Shown here piece after piece: positions 23,765-37,022 of a stretch of 64,000 nt of DNA. The notes beneath the pieces were generated by a model that had not been told where the DNA came from, made no database searches, and saw only the letters and a list, made by a program, of their open reading frames with translations. The stretch lies in contig KN880439.1 in the NCBI GenBank assembly GCA_000934385.1, positions 124,001-188,000 on the forward strand, written 5' to 3'. Numbering within the stretch: position 1 is the first letter of the stretch; each line of letters starts with the position of its first letter. This DNA is from Cylindrobasidium torrendii FP15055 ss-10 (taxonomy: Eukaryota > Basidiomycota > Agaricomycetes > Agaricales > Physalacriaceae). A program made the translations under genes and the position numbers.

Positions 23765-24953
23765 ATGGAAGAAGAATCAGACACAGACTTTGGCATGTCA
23801 TCCAACCTCTCATTCCCTGGCACAAACGAAGACGGCCAGTACTACTCGGCCGCTTTCGATACCAGCGCTTCGTTCACTATGAACCCTCTGAGCCAGCATC
23901 CGCCTAGAACGCCTCATGCAAGTATCACGCGAAGATCATCGGCGCTTCCTGGCTCGGAGACGTCCCACAGACAGAGCATGCTCAGTAACGGAACTGTGGA
24001 TGAGAAGCGGCGCAGTGTGTTCGAGGATACCCCGGAGTCGGATGAGAGCGTGGCTGGGGACGACGAGGCGGAGCAGGTTGCAAAGGCCAAAGTTCTTCCC
24101 GAGGAAATATGGCGCGACTTGTTCGCGTCTTCCAATGGACGCGACAAAGGCTTCAAGATCATCCAATATTCCCTCAAACTTATATTGCTACTCAACAGCA
24201 AAATCGGTGTCCTGGGGCGGTTGCAAGCACGACTGGAGAAGACTGCATCTGGTCTATCATTCGCGCGGTAAGTTTGTCGCTCTCAAGTTGCAGGCCCTTG
24301 CTCATAGGGTCCATAGCAAGCTCATGCTTCTCTTCAACTGGTTAGACCCCCTCACTACTGTGTTACGAATGCAGCGCCCAGCAGCATCCGCCTCACTCTC
24401 ATCCTTCACATCATCGAAAACTGTCTCCAAACCTCAACCATTCCTCCACGCTCTTCTGCACGCACCTCCCCCAGTGCTCCTCGACCTCGTCAACTGCTTC
24501 GCTGACGATATTTACGTGTACGCACTCATTGGACTATTCCCCAAGAAACTCGGGGACCGAGCAGCTCGCATGGCTGACTGGTGCTGGTTTTTCGCCACCC
24601 TTGTTGGGCTCGTCGAAAATGCTGTTGAGCGCTCGGTCGTCACTGAAGTCGAAGGGCGCATGTACCAGGATGAAATGGGCACGGACGATTTCACACACAT
24701 GAAGGCAGCTTCAGGCTCCTCGTCCAAGCCAAAGGTCGACGTGAAGGAGGTCAAGCGCCTAAGTCGCAAGGACTTTTGGCTTCAGATTACTAGAGCTAAG
24801 CTTCTCTGTGATCTGGTCTTCGTCACGTATGATTTGTGGAAGTTGCAAAGGTGGAAGAAGACTGTGCAAACACTGACTGGATTCTCTGCGGCATTGCTGA
24901 GTACGGCGAAGCTGTTTGATAAACAGAGGACGGTGTTGGCTGCGAAGATGTGA
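23765..24953 (+). CDS. PEX11: peroxisomal membrane protein Pex11
   Basis: Predicted 382 aa from exons 23765-24267 and 24308-24953. Pex11 elongates and divides peroxisomes. The conserved N-terminal Pex11 helix reads GRDKGFKIIQYSLKLILLL, followed by amphipathic ARLEKTASGLSFARVHSKLM and later the FADDIYVYALIGLFPKK and DLWKLQRWKK segments. The C-terminal ITRAKLLCDLVFVTYDLWK region is typical of the family. A ~110-residue Ser/acidic extension precedes the domain, making it longer than yeast Pex11 (about 236 aa). The intron falls inside the domain and is 40 bp, short for this window. Confidence 0.92.
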
Positions 24954-26386
24954 GGTTCGTATTATCTGTCCTGTATATTTTCCATCTTTACCCTATGTTG
25001 AATTTATCATTTCCCTTGTGTCGCCTCGCCACCTTCCTGTTGTAGTGTAATTTTCCCTATACTATTCCAAGCTTGAAGAGGCACGCAAATAGCATGCTTC
25101 TCTGTCAAATGAGCTTATAAGCTCGCGCGGAACATTTTGCCATTCGTAGTTGTTGGAATGAATGCTTTTGGACGATTGGTTAGTGTCTACTAAACAGCAT
25201 CATTCGAGGTGATGGTAGTGGTAGTGAGGGGACTTGGTTAAGCACAAATCAGTCGTTCTTGCTACTATCAGGGTACTCGAATAGCATCTGAGCGTCTTGT
25301 CAACATTATTCACTCGTTATCGCGCATGGCTGTGATCTTCTAAGTTCTTGCGAAGCCGATTTCGACGTGAGTAATACGCGAGCCACGTCTAGAAGTCACA
25401 CAACAAGCAATACTTTCAGCTTTTTTGGGCTCTTCATAGTTCTCAGAAGTATCATGCAATATCAGAGGGGGGTTCTAAGTTCTATTTCCTTGAGGATACT
25501 TTCATGATCGGAACGCATTATTGATGATCGCGAGTGGCACTCCCATTGGCATCGCGATGTGGTCATGCAATCTCCTGCATCTCTTGCGACGTCAATTTAC
25601 CCTATAATTTTCCGGAGCCAATAGATGCTCAACAGGCCAAAAAGTCGCTACACTGAGGGTCACGGTCCAGTTACTGCCACGCGCGTCAGGTCCAGATTTT
25701 GTTCGCGCCGTTGTCTTCATCAAGACGCTGGTGTATATCGCCGGGCTTGAATCGCAAGTACGCAAATTGAATACTATAAAGAGGAGAAAAGCAAAACATT
25801 CTATGCCCCCATGAGGTTATGAACTCATGTGTTTTCACGAGGCTACTCAGCTACTACCACGTCGGTCGCGACGAGAACGGAGGCAGGACCTACAAGGAAA
25901 CTTTAAACCAGGATGCCCAAATTGGGAACCAGCGGCCGTAGTAGTAACCATGGCATGGTGCTGACCGGGCAATCTCATAAAGCAACTCACCTCGGGCGAG
26001 ATTGACAATACCGATGCAGCGGGACTCCGTCGAAGCATATACTTCAGAAGCGGGCGGCGAACTGGCGACAACAATTCGACGAACCACTCTGTATCTTTGT
26101 GCCATGTGCGCTGAGGTTTCTTCAGAGTGACTTGAGGCTACGAATCTAAAGTTCAGGGATTCTGGGCCTCTCATTTGACGCGGCAGTTGTTAAGAGTATT
26201 CCTTCTTAATATGTTAAACGCATTTCGGTGCCTATCAAGTCACCGAGTCGTACAACGCGTTAACTATGAAGCATTCGGCTCGAGTGTGATGCATACGCTT
26301 CCTCCCATATACTTCGAAAGTCAAAAACAACATGGATGAACTCATATACTTATATCGAGCTGTCTTCCAGACTGCGATCATGTAGA
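24954..26386. other. intergenic, AT-richer, no supported gene
   Basis: About 1.4 kb. A minus-strand 94-codon ORF (25890-26174) has plausible splice sites near its end but no family resemblance. No repeats, RNA gene or transposon features are evident. Confidence 0.45.
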
Positions 26387-26950
26387 TTACGGGCCACGGC
26401 GATTATTCTTATACGCTGCCATGGTTTTGGGAAAATAATCATAAAGGTGCCGTAATGCATCTGCGGCTGGGGTTCTTGATTCCTGCACCTGATTCTGTGA
26501 ACGGAGTTCAAGCTCGTCAACCATGAATATCCTATGAGATTCAGTGAAAGTCAAACGAATCGGTCTGACAATTAAGATACGACATTTTTTTGGGATGCGT
26601 ACATATGGTTTACTGCAGATGAATGCAGGGCGTGACACCAAAATGATTTACATACGGGTCCCGAGAGTTATCTTGAAGGTCATCTCGTAGATTCACGAAT
26701 GACCTCGTTTGGAGGATTTCGTATATGGAAGTCTTTTCCCTTCACTATTCCTGCCAATGAGAGAGATAGTGTATTGGGTAGACGTAATGATGGTCTGCGC
26801 AAAGGGAAACAGTGTGCGACAAACCCTGGCACCGGCGTAGGTGCTGGAATATTGGCATGGTCCCGTTTGGGTTTCCACATTAAAGCAAGGATATTGTTTC
26901 GAGCCCAGCGTGGAAGGGGCAGGACATCGCTCAAGCCAGAAAGCATAGAA
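26387..26950 (-). CDS. possible small spliced gene, unknown
   Basis: The last exon (26612-26387) encodes an 80-odd-residue charged stretch with KPYVRIPKKCRILIVRPIRL and DALRHLYDYFPKTMAAYK, then stop. A normal-looking 43-bp intron (26655-26613, GTATGT to CTGCAG) joins it in frame to an upstream exon reading YEILQTRSFVNLRDDLQDNS. The 5' part is not resolved; a Met near 26957 is one candidate. It would be divergent from the AGC kinase gene. I do not recognise the product. It may also be a chance open frame. Confidence 0.25.
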
Positions 26951-27005
26951 AGTAGGCTGATGGTCGAGGTCAACACGCGTTCGGGATTCGGGCGCGGAGG
27001 CCGCG

Positions 27006-29151
<2,146 letters not shown>

Positions 29152-29760
29152 CGTCTGAGCTGTGGTCGCGGTGTTCCTTTATTTTACATGTTTTTTGCTG
29201 TCGAGAATCTAGAATTTCACTGTGGTGACCCACGATGCTCGGCTTCAGCCTCGACCTCGCTTTTGGCACTTTTGGGCGCGTTGTCCGTCCTCTTATGCAA
29301 CGAGCAAACGGCTAAACCACACGATATTTGACGCCACTAGTGCAATTGAATAGCATCACTCAACCGCATGGGCTGATCCAATGTAGACCGATGAGCGGGC
29401 GGGCTGGGTCAAGGCAAAAAAACTGCCGGTTTATGTACATGAGATAGGCGGAGGCAGGGAGTAGGGACCGGAGACGTCTTGGGACGTTCCAGGTCGTATT
29501 TCCCACGCAATAGGCTCTTGAATTCCATGGCGAAATTCTGATGAGGGTCTCCTCGGAGTGAGCACAATTTGTGACATGAGGTGTCCATTTTTGGGGTTTG
29601 TAAATAAAACAAGATTTAATATACAAATGGAGTTCACGGCACTGTGACGGAAAACGGATATAAGCGGGGGGCTCCCTGAGTTCGATCGAGCAGCCCGCGA
29701 TCCTTGTTATAACGCACCCGGCAACTCAGCACAAGTCCCAGCTCCCTTCCCTCATTTGCC
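29152..29760. other. intergenic, promoter of the HSF-type gene
   Basis: About 600 bp without a credible gene. It contains the TATA-like element at 29658. Confidence 0.55.
29658..29664 (+). promoter_or_regulatory. TATA-like element
   Basis: ATATAAG about 97 bp upstream of the start of the HSF-type factor, followed by a G-rich stretch. Confidence 0.35.
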
Positions 29761-31557
29761 ATGGACTTGTACCCACCTTCTCGTTACTCGACAACAACTG
29801 TCCTCGGCGGCAACGCGTCCGATTTATCCAAAGGCAGCTCAGACCCGGAGAAGACTTGGGCTGTCAACAACATCTCCAGACTGTCAACAACGATGGACTC
29901 TTCTTCCAACCGCGTCGATGTAGGAGCACCCGACTTACAATCTTCGAAGACGACGGACAACAAGGCCGATGGCAAGGGCCCCGCGTCGCAGAGCACTTTT
30001 CTCACCAAACTCTACGCGTACGTCTCCTGCGCGCGCTCATTGTCCATTGCTGACGCGATGATAGTCTGCTTGAACGCCCCGAAAACCAACATATGATTAG
30101 ATGGGACAAGGCGGGCGAGCACATCATTGTCGAACGGCCTGAGCAACTCGCGTTGCATGTTTTGCCCAGTATTTACCGCCAATCCCGTTTTGCAAGCTTT
30201 TCGCGTCAGCTGAACATCTATGGCTTTATGCGCAAAGTAAACCTTCGCAACGTCGACCCAGCGATCGACGATCCCGACGCGAGCACTTGGTGTAGGTCTC
30301 CGCAATCTCCGTGTCCGCATGCATTGACCGTTATGCAGCCCATCCGACCCTGAACCGCCATTCGTCGCCAGAGGTCGTTGCCAACTTCAAGCGAAGGGTC
30401 CCACCGCGTCTACCAAAGCCCCGCAAGCGGGACAGCAACGATAATCTCCACATTCCCCCTCCTCGCTCGGCCCATTCTGTTCCCTCATCAATGCCGCCTG
30501 TCGGCGGTCGCGCGCGGGGCTTTTCTGCCCCAGGCGCCTACGGCGCTCTCCCTCAGCACCACACCAGTGGCTGGAGCAATGGCGGCGGCGGTGGCTACGG
30601 CCAACGGCCCGCTCTTCCTCCACTCGATGTGCCCGGTCACGGGCAATATGCGCCTCAACATATTTCACCCGCCGACGAGATACCCTTCGCATACACGGCC
30701 AACGCATATCAACCGCCTTCATTCGCCGAGCAAAACTCATGGAATTTCTCCTCCTCCAATCCGTCGTCACACAACAGCAGCCTTTCATCTTTGCTCAATC
30801 CCAGCTCGGCAGGCAACGGTTACTCTCGCCCTACACCTACCATCAATACGTCGTTCAACTCATCATCATTCTCGTCCATGCCTATGGAACACTCCTCCTC
30901 ATCGCTCTCACCAGATAGCCACAGCCGTCCGAACACCGGCTATTCTATGGCATCTGTGTCCTCGATGGGTGGGTATGATGACCACATGGACTATCATTCC
31001 AACTCGCGCCCTACCTCTAGCCACCACCGGCCGATGACACCACCCAGGCCCTCGTCGTCGAAGGGCCCATATGCGGATACGTTGAGCATCCGTCGCACGC
31101 GTCGGCACAGTCAAGCACTCGGTCCGTACCCCAGCCCACACCCACAGTACACCGATCAGCGCCCGTCCACCTCACCGCAGCCTGGCTACCACGGTCACTC
31201 TGGCAGTCTCGCGCGTCCGCGTAGTATGATTCAGTTGCCCTCGATGGAAAACCAGTATTCGTTCAGTCCACAACCAGATTTCGCCTACGGCTCGGCACAA
31301 ATGGATTACCGCCCGCCCACAGGCAACGGCCGTCCGTCGACTGGGACATCGGCAACATCGAGTTCTCACGCAAATACCCCGCCCATCGCTGCTGACGCCT
31401 TTGTGCCATCGCCTGATGTTCGTCGCTGTACGTACATTTCGCCCTTGATCAGCCGGCCCGTTCTAACGCACCAACAGATGAGTCGCCGCCCTTCGGATAC
31501 ACGATGGGGAACATGAGCGAGCACATGCAGACCGGCTATACGAAAGAGCTGCATTAA
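29761..31557 (+). CDS. HSF-type DNA-binding transcription factor
   Basis: Predicted 550 aa from exons 29761-30017, 30065-30291, 30339-31427, 31478-31557. The heat-shock-factor fold runs from about residue 80: FLTKLYALLERPENQHMIRW, then the recognition helix FASFSRQLNIYGFMRKVN and STWSHPTLNRHS, followed by basic FKRRVPPRLPKPRKR. The C-terminal ~350 residues are disordered, rich in Ser, Pro, Gly, His and Tyr. No clear HR-A/B coiled coil follows the DBD, so this is probably not the trimeric heat-shock activator. It resembles other fungal HSF-fold regulators (Sfl1/Skn7 group), without a receiver domain. Targets are unknown. Confidence 0.9.
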
Positions 31558-34500
31558 GCGCCCTCCGTTGTTCAATATCGCGTTGACTTGACCGTCGCCA
31601 TCTGTATTCTCTCTCGCAATTGTTCTGCCCGCTGCTATCGAATGGATGATTTCGCCGTATACCTATTATTTCTCAAGACTTCGCTTTGCTTTACCTGACC
31701 GAGCTAGTACTTACCAGTGTACATGAGCTCTCCACCTCTTTATCTGCAGGATAACTGTACTTATTTCTATGATTTTATCTTGGGATGTTGAAGAGCCACA
31801 ACCAAATAGATTTTTTCAAAAATCCTTGACGTGCTTTGCGATCTCTTTGAAATTCCAGAGCGCCCGCCCTGCGATGTCGAAGGAATTGGGAATGAGGTGA
31901 TTTGTAGTACTGAGCTCTTTGATTTGTAGTCTGTCAACGTCGTCCGACGAAACAGCCGGAGTACTAGTAACTGGACAGATTGCACCCTATGTGCAACAAT
32001 TATTCACCAGAACACGACGACTTATTCTGTGAGACCGAAAGCAACTGCAGACACATTGATGGATGAGCCCGCCCTCCCGCGGATGGCACAACCGGCGGTC
32101 GCCGGCAAGCAAATTTGCATCCATGTCGATCTCTCTCATCCTCTTTCCAAAACCGGACGCGAAATCTGGGGTCGCAATTTCACCTCATCGTCTCGGAGAT
32201 CGACGTTTATTCGGGCGGGCACCGGGAGACGCACGTGCACGTGCCCGCCGAAATGCATCACGCGATTTCGAAATTGCAGTGTTGTGGTATCGTTCAGTCT
32301 GCCTTTGGCTTTGGTAAGGGAGCTTGAGAGGGAAAGTAGGGCTGCAGGGACATGGAAGATCCAGCTAGCATGCGGTTACCAGTGGAATCCGAGTCTCGGA
32401 TATCTCGTCAGTACGGATACAAACCTTGAACGGCTCCTACTCTAATTTACCGCTACGGAACGAGTCAATTGCCAACTTGTCAGTTTCTGTCACTCTCGCA
32501 CGCAAAGTCAAGCTCGTCAAGTAGCCTGGGAATACATCGGTAGTACAAGGACGATAAGTGCGCCCCTCCCCTCTTTGCATTGGACTGTATTTACCATCGG
32601 GTATGTATGGGTATAGAGCTTGTAATAATTGAACGTCACGCTGTCACGCAAAATGGATTACTTTCTTTGGTCGAGTCCGATATCCCCATTTCGGGACTAC
32701 GATCCTCGCGCACAATACATGTCCGTCCTCCGATTATGGGCTGTCGTTACTCTTTAAGCCTCTGACCGTCTCGTAGAAATTTCCAAGTGTTTATCTAAAA
32801 GAAAATAAATGCCTGCAGCTTATCCAGGGCTAATCCCGGAACAACAATACTCATCTTCGTGGGAAAACACCTTCAAAGTACACATAATGGTGATTGAATG
32901 TAACACCGTGCCACCCACGTCCTTCCGAGGGTATGCAGGGTCCTTTCCTATGGGCTTGATAGCCGAATAGCTATGCGCCGTAGGATTGGTCCAGAGACCC
33001 ATACGTACCCTCCGTACCTCGTACGAGAGCTCAACTTGCCCGTCAGCTTGCCTTGCCGTCAGTGAAAGATTGAGGTCTGGGAAATTTGGTGTGCTTCAAG
33101 CAAGCGGTAGTCCCCGGCGGCCGCCCCATATTCACGCGCTGGCTATCGTCCCTTTATTCCCAACCATCGTTTTCTCATCCAACCCCAATGACGAAGGTGT
33201 GTTACATCTACAATGAAAGAAAGTCTAATACACAAGTCACTCCGAACGCGAGCTCGGGAAGCGCTAGAAGTCGACGGAGGTTACGGAGGTAGCAGAGGCT
33301 TCAAACGCTTCAGGGTGCGCCTTCGATGAGTCCACGCGAGGTTCGAAGAATGTCGTTCAGGTCCCTGGTGCTCAGAAGTCGTCTCGTTGTGCCAAGAAAG
33401 AAGTAGGATCTTCAGGCTCGTTATCCAGAACCCGACGGCGCCATAGCACGCCCCCCGATGTGGCGGTGCTTTCGCGCCCTCCAGAATCATAGCAAGATCT
33501 GATGCTCTGCCCCCGAGTGACATTATTGTCTGGAGAATTTCTGGGGAAACCCAGATTGGGATGCCTCAGGGTCGTGCCTATGTACTCAAGCCAAAGAGGG
33601 AAAGGATCGCCTCACAAGGATTGTAAGGCAAAAAGAGCTTGTGGCGGGCATTGTCGTGGACAATGCAGACGGCTATACTGAACCATATCACCGGAGTCTC
33701 TCCATGGATATCCCTCTCTCTCTTTCAGACAACACAGTCCGATTGAGGCCATGGGCTTTCAGCTGGTCGGACATCACCCAGCAGATCCGTGCACACGGTG
33801 CACTCGCGGTCAGAAATACCCCAGGACCAAGTTCATGATATCACAGTGCGTATTGCGGTACATGATCTTGCCCCAGGGTCAAAATACCGAGAGGACCCTG
33901 CGTCAGAGGCATGGCAGTGGCGTGCACTTGCTCGAGCAGTGATTATTCCGAGACGCAGAGTTTTCCCACAACGCTTCGTCACCCATTCCGAGTCTGACAA
34001 GATGAGTGAGAGCAAAATGTTCATATCTTTTAAAGTACGTAAGTGGGAATGTGATGTTCAGATGCCGAGGGAACGTGCGGTACAGCAGTCGATATCGCCA
34101 GGGTCCACATGCAATGGTATAGCACTCGTGCTGTGTCGAGGACGTATGATACCTTCATACCCCCAACATACGCTCGAAATCTGGATAAGCCATTTAGCGT
34201 GCAGCCTCCATTATGTGCTTAACAATGGATCTGGTCACAGGATGTTATCAGGAAGCACATAATCCGCGCCATCTTCTTTACTCAATCGCCCACCTGCTAT
34301 AGATTCAGTATTCGAGAAGGCTCGAGTAGGAGAACAGAGCTACCTTCTTCTCTTCAGTTACAATGCCCAATGGAAGATCCAGGACTGCATGGCAGGTCCA
34401 GGACGCCGCATCACGGCATGAACCGCTGAATTATGTTCTCGGTTCAGGGAAGATGAGAGGGGATAACAAACGACGAGCTGTGGAGCCAGGGTTGCTTTTC

Positions 34501-35251
34501 AGCCGAAGGCAGGCATATGTGGGGGCATGCGGCGGACTCAGGCTGGATAACGGGGCATGCATTGTCGATTAATTCTCATAGTTGAAAGCCATCATCTGAA
34601 AGCCGCCGCAACGTACAGCCGCTGCACTGAGGAGAATGAACCCCAATTTATGAATGGGTCTATGAGCCTTTACGTGCGTGCACCGGCGGCAGTCGATGGT
34701 AAAGACAGCGTACAAGCAGGATGTTATACAACTCGAAGGACGTTTGGTGCCGTCCTGTGAAGGGGTACGGAGACTGTCCCGATGCAGACTCCTTTTCGCA
34801 ATTAAATGAAAGGATAAAATGAATGTTAGCAGCTGCAAGTGCTATCAACTATGCGTCCACTCTGCATGCAGTTGAAAGTACCTCACCAGGTCTCACCCTG
34901 GATTGAATTGAACACAATTTTAAGCTGCGCGCGGTTACAGTTACCGTATGTGTGCAGACCCATTCAAAGATGGAGATATCGATGTGGAAGGCATTGCCCT
35001 CACCTTTCGTAAGCACAATGCAATCTCAGCCACAATTTCAATCGCTGCGTGTGATCAGGCCATGGTATACCGGCGAATCATCCAGTACATGCCGTACAGA
35101 ATGTTCCAAAGTCTTGAATAATGTCGTCTGTCAGGATCCAACCTCGAATGGTCGGCCAATGGATTATGGTGGACGAAAGGCTGGCTGTCACGATCGGGTT
35201 GACGGCGCGGCTTGCGGTCCGATCACCGTGACTTGGCCCGGAACCTTCACC
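31558..35251. other. gene-poor region
   Basis: The longest stretch (3.7 kb) without a supported gene. Overlapping ORFs at 32029-32445, 33641-33838 and 33789-34262 on plus, and several on minus, show no domain and no consistent splice pattern. I see no long terminal repeats, polyprotein motifs or terminal inverted repeats. It may hold decayed sequence, a fast-evolving gene or a non-coding transcript; the sequence alone does not decide. Confidence 0.4.
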
Positions 35252-35692
35252 ATGATCATGTCAATGTCGCGCGCCGGCAGGTTGAGGTGCTTCCCGTTTG
35301 CTCGCGCACGTTCATTATCCTTACTCACGTACTGTGGATGCAGTTTGCCGCGAAGTGCACTCAGGATAGGCCAGCGGCAATATTCCTTACGTCCAATCGA
35401 CCCGCCTCCACCACCCCCACAAGCCAAGCCGACCAGTCCCCATGCACAGGTGTACTCGTCACTGCTGCCATCCATGATACCGATTTTTCTTCTGGGGTCC
35501 GCTGTATATCTCAGCCTCGAACTTTGGCGTGTTCGGCTGGAACACGAGAAATACATGTACGAAGCAGGAGAAAGAGTCGCATTCTTGGAAGCAGAAATTG
35601 CTGATGCAGGCAAGCCACGGAAAAGTGGTAAAGAAACATTGGATCAAATACAAGGAACGGGTTCATCAAAGTCCTGGTATAGGTTTTGGTGA
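35252..35692 (+). CDS. small mitochondrial-type single-span membrane protein
   Basis: Predicted 146 aa from the Met at 35252; Met codons at 35258 and 35264 are equally possible. The first ~45 residues are Arg/Leu/Ser-rich with no acidic residue, like a mitochondrial presequence. Then come QYSLRPIDPPPPPPQ, a hydrophobic span SMIPIFLLGSAVYLSLELW and a charged helix EKYMYEAGERVAFLEAEIAD with coiled-coil character. The open frame extends upstream to 34952 but that part is not protein-like. It is probably an inner-membrane protein of unknown function conserved in Agaricomycetes; that conservation is from memory of similar proteins and uncertain. Confidence 0.55.
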   Translation: MIMSMSRAGRLRCFPFARARSLSLLTYCGCSLPRSALRIGQRQYSLRPIDPPPPPPQAKPTSPHAQVYSSLLPSMIPIFLLGSAVYLSLELWRVRLEHEKYMYEAGERVAFLEAEIADAGKPRKSGKETLDQIQGTGSSKSWYRFW

Positions 35693-35866
35693 ATGTCTGT
35701 ATACATGCATTGTTATGTATGGTCCTTATATGGTAGCTACCAAGTTGGTTTTGCTGCCATCACTTCGTTCTCCAAGATTTTGGCAACTCGAGTCCCCATG
35801 TTACGCCGCTCATTCCGAGTCAACCCATCATCCGCATTATAACCAAGCGCTGTGAGTTTGTTAGAA

Positions 35867-36633
35867 CTAGGCAGTTTCCAGAAGGAAGCAGGCGTTAAAC
35901 TGACATAATTTTGGGTACTGCGATTTCGGGAATGAATCCTCGCCTGTTGAATCGGGTACCATTGCCAAATCAAGCGGCCACGGCTCTCCCAGCCAGGCTT
36001 TCCGCTCAGCATAGTCCCTTTAGACAGCGGTCAGAAAGAGAGGGCGATGCAGTCGGGGAAGTTGGCCGATACGCACAGTTTCTGAGGCTGATATCAGCGC
36101 GTGAAATCGCATCATTTAAGCGCTTACAGGTTGGTTCGTTAATGGAAGCACAAGTATACTGCAAGCCCGAGTTTAGCTATTGCTTTCCTCGGTCGGGTCT
36201 CGGTTGATGCATACCTCAAGTTGCCTTTATTCATGACGAGCCACCCATACACTGCAGCAAAAGTTTCGTTTGGAACCCATATCTCGTACGACCCAACAGG
36301 ATGAGGTCCTCGTGCTTCCATATGAACACGATAAAGAGGGACCGCGACAAAGGCGCCGGCACGAACGAGCTTCATGATGACGTCCCGCAACTGCATAGCA
36401 GCCTGCTGCTCAGCTGGATTTGAGGGACGAAAATACACATCTGTTTTGACGACCGTTTGATGAGGGCCGCGTCCAAGTACATGCCGAGTCAAGGCTCACA
36501 AAAGTGCCATTCCCTGAAGACGCACAAGTTCAGCTCCGCGCCAGTGACGAAGGGGAAATGTGGGTCACTTGATTTGGTTGTCAATGAAAGTGTCGATTTC
36601 GGGAGATGGTGCGGAGGAGGAGTCGACGACCAT
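35867..36633 (-). CDS. DOPA 4,5-dioxygenase-like extradiol dioxygenase
   Basis: Predicted 163 aa from exons 36633-36569, 36513-36500, 36440-36215, 36158-36128, 36081-36077 (5 nt) and 36017-35867 (492 nt). The start ATG sits in GCCACCATGG, a strong Kozak context. Family features are EWHFYVYFRPSNPAEQ with a metal-ligand-like His, PLYRVHMEARGPHPVGSYEI with the conserved His residues, WLVMNKGNLSILVLPLT and ERKAWLGEPWPLDL. Characterised relatives cleave the ring of DOPA in betalain pigment formation in Amanita and plants; many fungal homologues have unknown catechol substrates. The 5-nt exon is needed to reach the AERKAWLGEPWPL frame. Two exons are under 20 nt. Confidence 0.88.
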
Positions 36634-37022
36634 GGTGGCCATTGCGCAAGATGCACGGCGCGATCGACGATCGCGTCAAGAAGGATGAGCGAGGAATTCG
36701 GCATGGCTAAAACCTAAAGTCACAGATAAACTCGTGTTAGCACAAGGAAGCTCAGTGAGATATGCTTCCATTGCCGCCACCAAGTCATCGGCCTTGTAGG
36801 ACTACTAATTTCCTGGTCATTCCCGTCGCCTGCCATCACCAAATTCTTGGTATCACACAATGATGGGAAACGAGCGCCTACACTTTTCAGAAACTTTCAG
36901 CTTGGTTCTTTCGCGTACTCATACAAAGGGTCTGGCCCAATGCGCCAAATTAACTGGCATGCGGAACTGAATTGAAAAACTCCATAAATCCCCGAGATAA
37001 ATGTACATAACTAATTATATGA
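36634..37022. other. intergenic
   Basis: About 390 bp between the dioxygenase start and the SEC12 stop. Nothing recognised. Confidence 0.55.

Noticed and set aside
25890..26174. 94-codon minus ORF with a plausible GTGAGT donor
   Set aside because: No family resemblance, and the only acceptor leads to a quick stop; not enough to call a gene.
32029..32445. 138-codon plus ORF in the gene-poor region, considered as a transposon or gene remnant
   Set aside because: No reverse transcriptase, transposase or other motif in any frame; overlapping frames look equally open.
33789..34262. 157-codon plus ORF
   Set aside because: Composition is not protein-like and no splice-linked neighbours were found.
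34952..35251. Upstream extension of the small mitochondrial-type protein
   Set aside because: The first 100 codons look like untranslated sequence; a presequence-like start occurs at 35252.
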